Source: Paenibacillus alginolyticus DSM 5050 = NBRC 15375 (lineage in GTDB: Bacteria; Bacillota; Bacilli; Paenibacillales; NBRC-103111). Taken from it: DNA of 35,579 nucleotides. Within the stretch, counting starts at the first letter, position 1. The number at the start of each line of letters is the position of its first letter. Location of the stretch: the NCBI RefSeq assembly GCF_000422905.1, contig NZ_AUGY01000085.1:1-35579 (forward strand), read 5' to 3'. The position numbers and the translations under genes were made by a program. Shown piece by piece: positions 34,920-35,579 of this stretch. The notes below the pieces were generated by a model. That model searched no databases. It was given only the letters and a program-made list of their open reading frames with translations, and had not been told where the DNA came from.

Positions 34920-35579
34920 CTATTTTTTTCTTTTCATCTGCCTATACTTCTGCTCATGCAATGATTTTCTCGCTTTGCTAGAAAAGCTAAAATTCTCCAA
35001 ATGGCTATAAAGCATTTGAGCCTCCTCACGCAGCTCTGCATCTTCGGTTTGAACAGCTACCACTAGCATCTCATCTGCTTGCTGTTGAAGCAGCATTTTT
35101 CCCGTTTCCTCATCACCTTGGTCGAAAGCCGTTATCGCATGCTCGATTGCCATGGCCGATTCAGTAATCTTGACCTGTTTTTCAACATGGGGGTTCGATG
35201 AATTCATGATCAAATTGAGATCGTTCGTAAAATTGGCTTCGATCTTGTATTGAAGCGTGCACAATTTAGCTCCTTCCGTCACATCGACATAGTCCCATTG
35301 GACATGGAGAACCTCGTGTTTACCGAAAGCATGGGGAAAGAACGAGATTTCAAGCAAGATCGACTTGACCTCTTGATCGAAAATATCTCCCATGGATAGC
35401 TTCAGTCCATTATTTTCATCTTCATCTTCAGCTTTATAACCATAGATTCGGGTAATGTGTGTTGTTTCTGAAGGGTTTATCGTCAGCTGTACATTTTGGC
35501 CAACGACGGATAAGAGAGCATCCAGTTCTTTGGAGAAAATACCAGGAATGTCTTCTGGCTTCTCAATAAAATAGAAGTT
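34920..35579 (-). CDS. VWA-domain protein, C-terminal part (continues past window edge)
   Basis: The frame is open from the right edge to TAA at 34920, giving the last 219 codons. Treating ATG 35393 as the start would be wrong, because the upstream codons read without a stop as NFYFIEKPEDIPGIFSKELDAL, cited here for the IEKPEDIPGIFSKEL part, then SVVGQNVQLTINPS. That is how the end of a VWA (von Willebrand A) domain passes into the C-terminal beta domain of bacterial VWA proteins. The tail is helical (AITAFDQGDEETGKML) and ends in basic KYRQMKRKK. The MIDAS motif DxSxS lies outside the window. It precedes the WYL gene by about 80 nt and may be unrelated to it. Confidence 0.75.
   Translation of the reverse strand, partial: NFYFIEKPEDIPGIFSKELDALLSVVGQNVQLTINPSETTHITRIYGYKAEDEDENNGLKLSMGDIFDQEVKSILLEISFFPHAFGKHEVLHVQWDYVDVTEGAKLCTLQYKIEANFTNDLNLIMNSSNPHVEKQVKITESAMAIEHAITAFDQGDEETGKMLLQQQADEMLVVAVQTEDAELREEAQMLYSHLENFSFSSKARKSLHEQKYRQMKRKK

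Noticed and set aside
35393..35579. ATG 35393 as the true start of the last gene
   Set aside because: The frame upstream is open to the window edge and encodes recognisable VWA-protein sequence.
1..35579. CRISPR arrays, rRNA or tRNA genes
   Set aside because: No regularly spaced repeats and no conserved RNA gene sequences were seen on either strand.

Overview
The window looks like chromosome from a Paenibacillus-type Bacillota (Bacillales). Evidence: strong GGAGG-type ribosome binding sites, frequent TTG/GTG starts, mixed GC, a XerS-type recombinase, Opp/Dpp permeases, a ChrB-domain gene with a YkvA (DUF1232) partner, and a helicase-nuclease pair with a WYL regulator. Nearly every gene is on the minus strand. 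No rRNA, tRNA or CRISPR array was seen.

Layout. 1-5.8 kb: metabolic and transport genes with decaying neighbours. These are a VOC pseudogene at the left edge, an intact Gfo/Idh/MocA oxidoreductase, a broken RocR-like sigma-54 activator, an orphan pair of Opp/Dpp-type permeases with a clear promoter, and a group II intron protein remnant. 5.9-10.5 kb: alpha/beta hydrolase, DUF4238 protein, XerS-like tyrosine recombinase and a small HExxH metallopeptidase. 10.5-13.3 kb: a graveyard holding a PHP-domain fragment, a chimeric relic of a BREX system in which pglZ is fused by deletion to the end of a Lon-like brxL, a frameshifted ykvA and an intact chrB-like gene.

13.7-26.5 kb is the main feature. 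Seven tightly coupled minus-strand genes form an intact BREX-like defence operon. In transcription order they are a BrxA-like (DUF1819-like) protein, a small BrxF-like P-loop protein, a giant DUF6079/BrxC/PglY-like ATPase, a 67-aa unknown protein, a PglZ phosphatase-fold protein, a type I-style N6-adenine methyltransferase fused to a specificity domain, and a HerA-like hexameric ATPase. All junctions overlap or are 1-3 nt apart, and two terminator-type hairpins follow herA. The set lacks BrxB, BrxL and any DEAD-type BrxH helicase. It does not match the canonical BREX types 1-6 as I know them; type 3 (BrxF plus BrxA) is the nearest. The likely model is self/non-self marking by the methylase-specificity fusion, with PglZ, the BrxC-like ATPase and HerA forming the interference complex.

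26.6-27.7 kb: dead recombinases beside the operon, namely a tyrosine integrase whose catalytic Arg is replaced and a resolvase whose catalytic Ser is replaced. They probably record how the island was mobilised. 27.7-34.9 kb: an AddA-like helicase-nuclease and an AddB-like Fe-S nuclease, translationally coupled and shorter than housekeeping AddAB, behind a WYL-domain regulator. A VWA-domain protein runs off the right edge.

Single-base frameshifts recur in the relics. Some could be sequencing errors, but the in-frame stops, lost catalytic residues and internal deletion argue for real decay.
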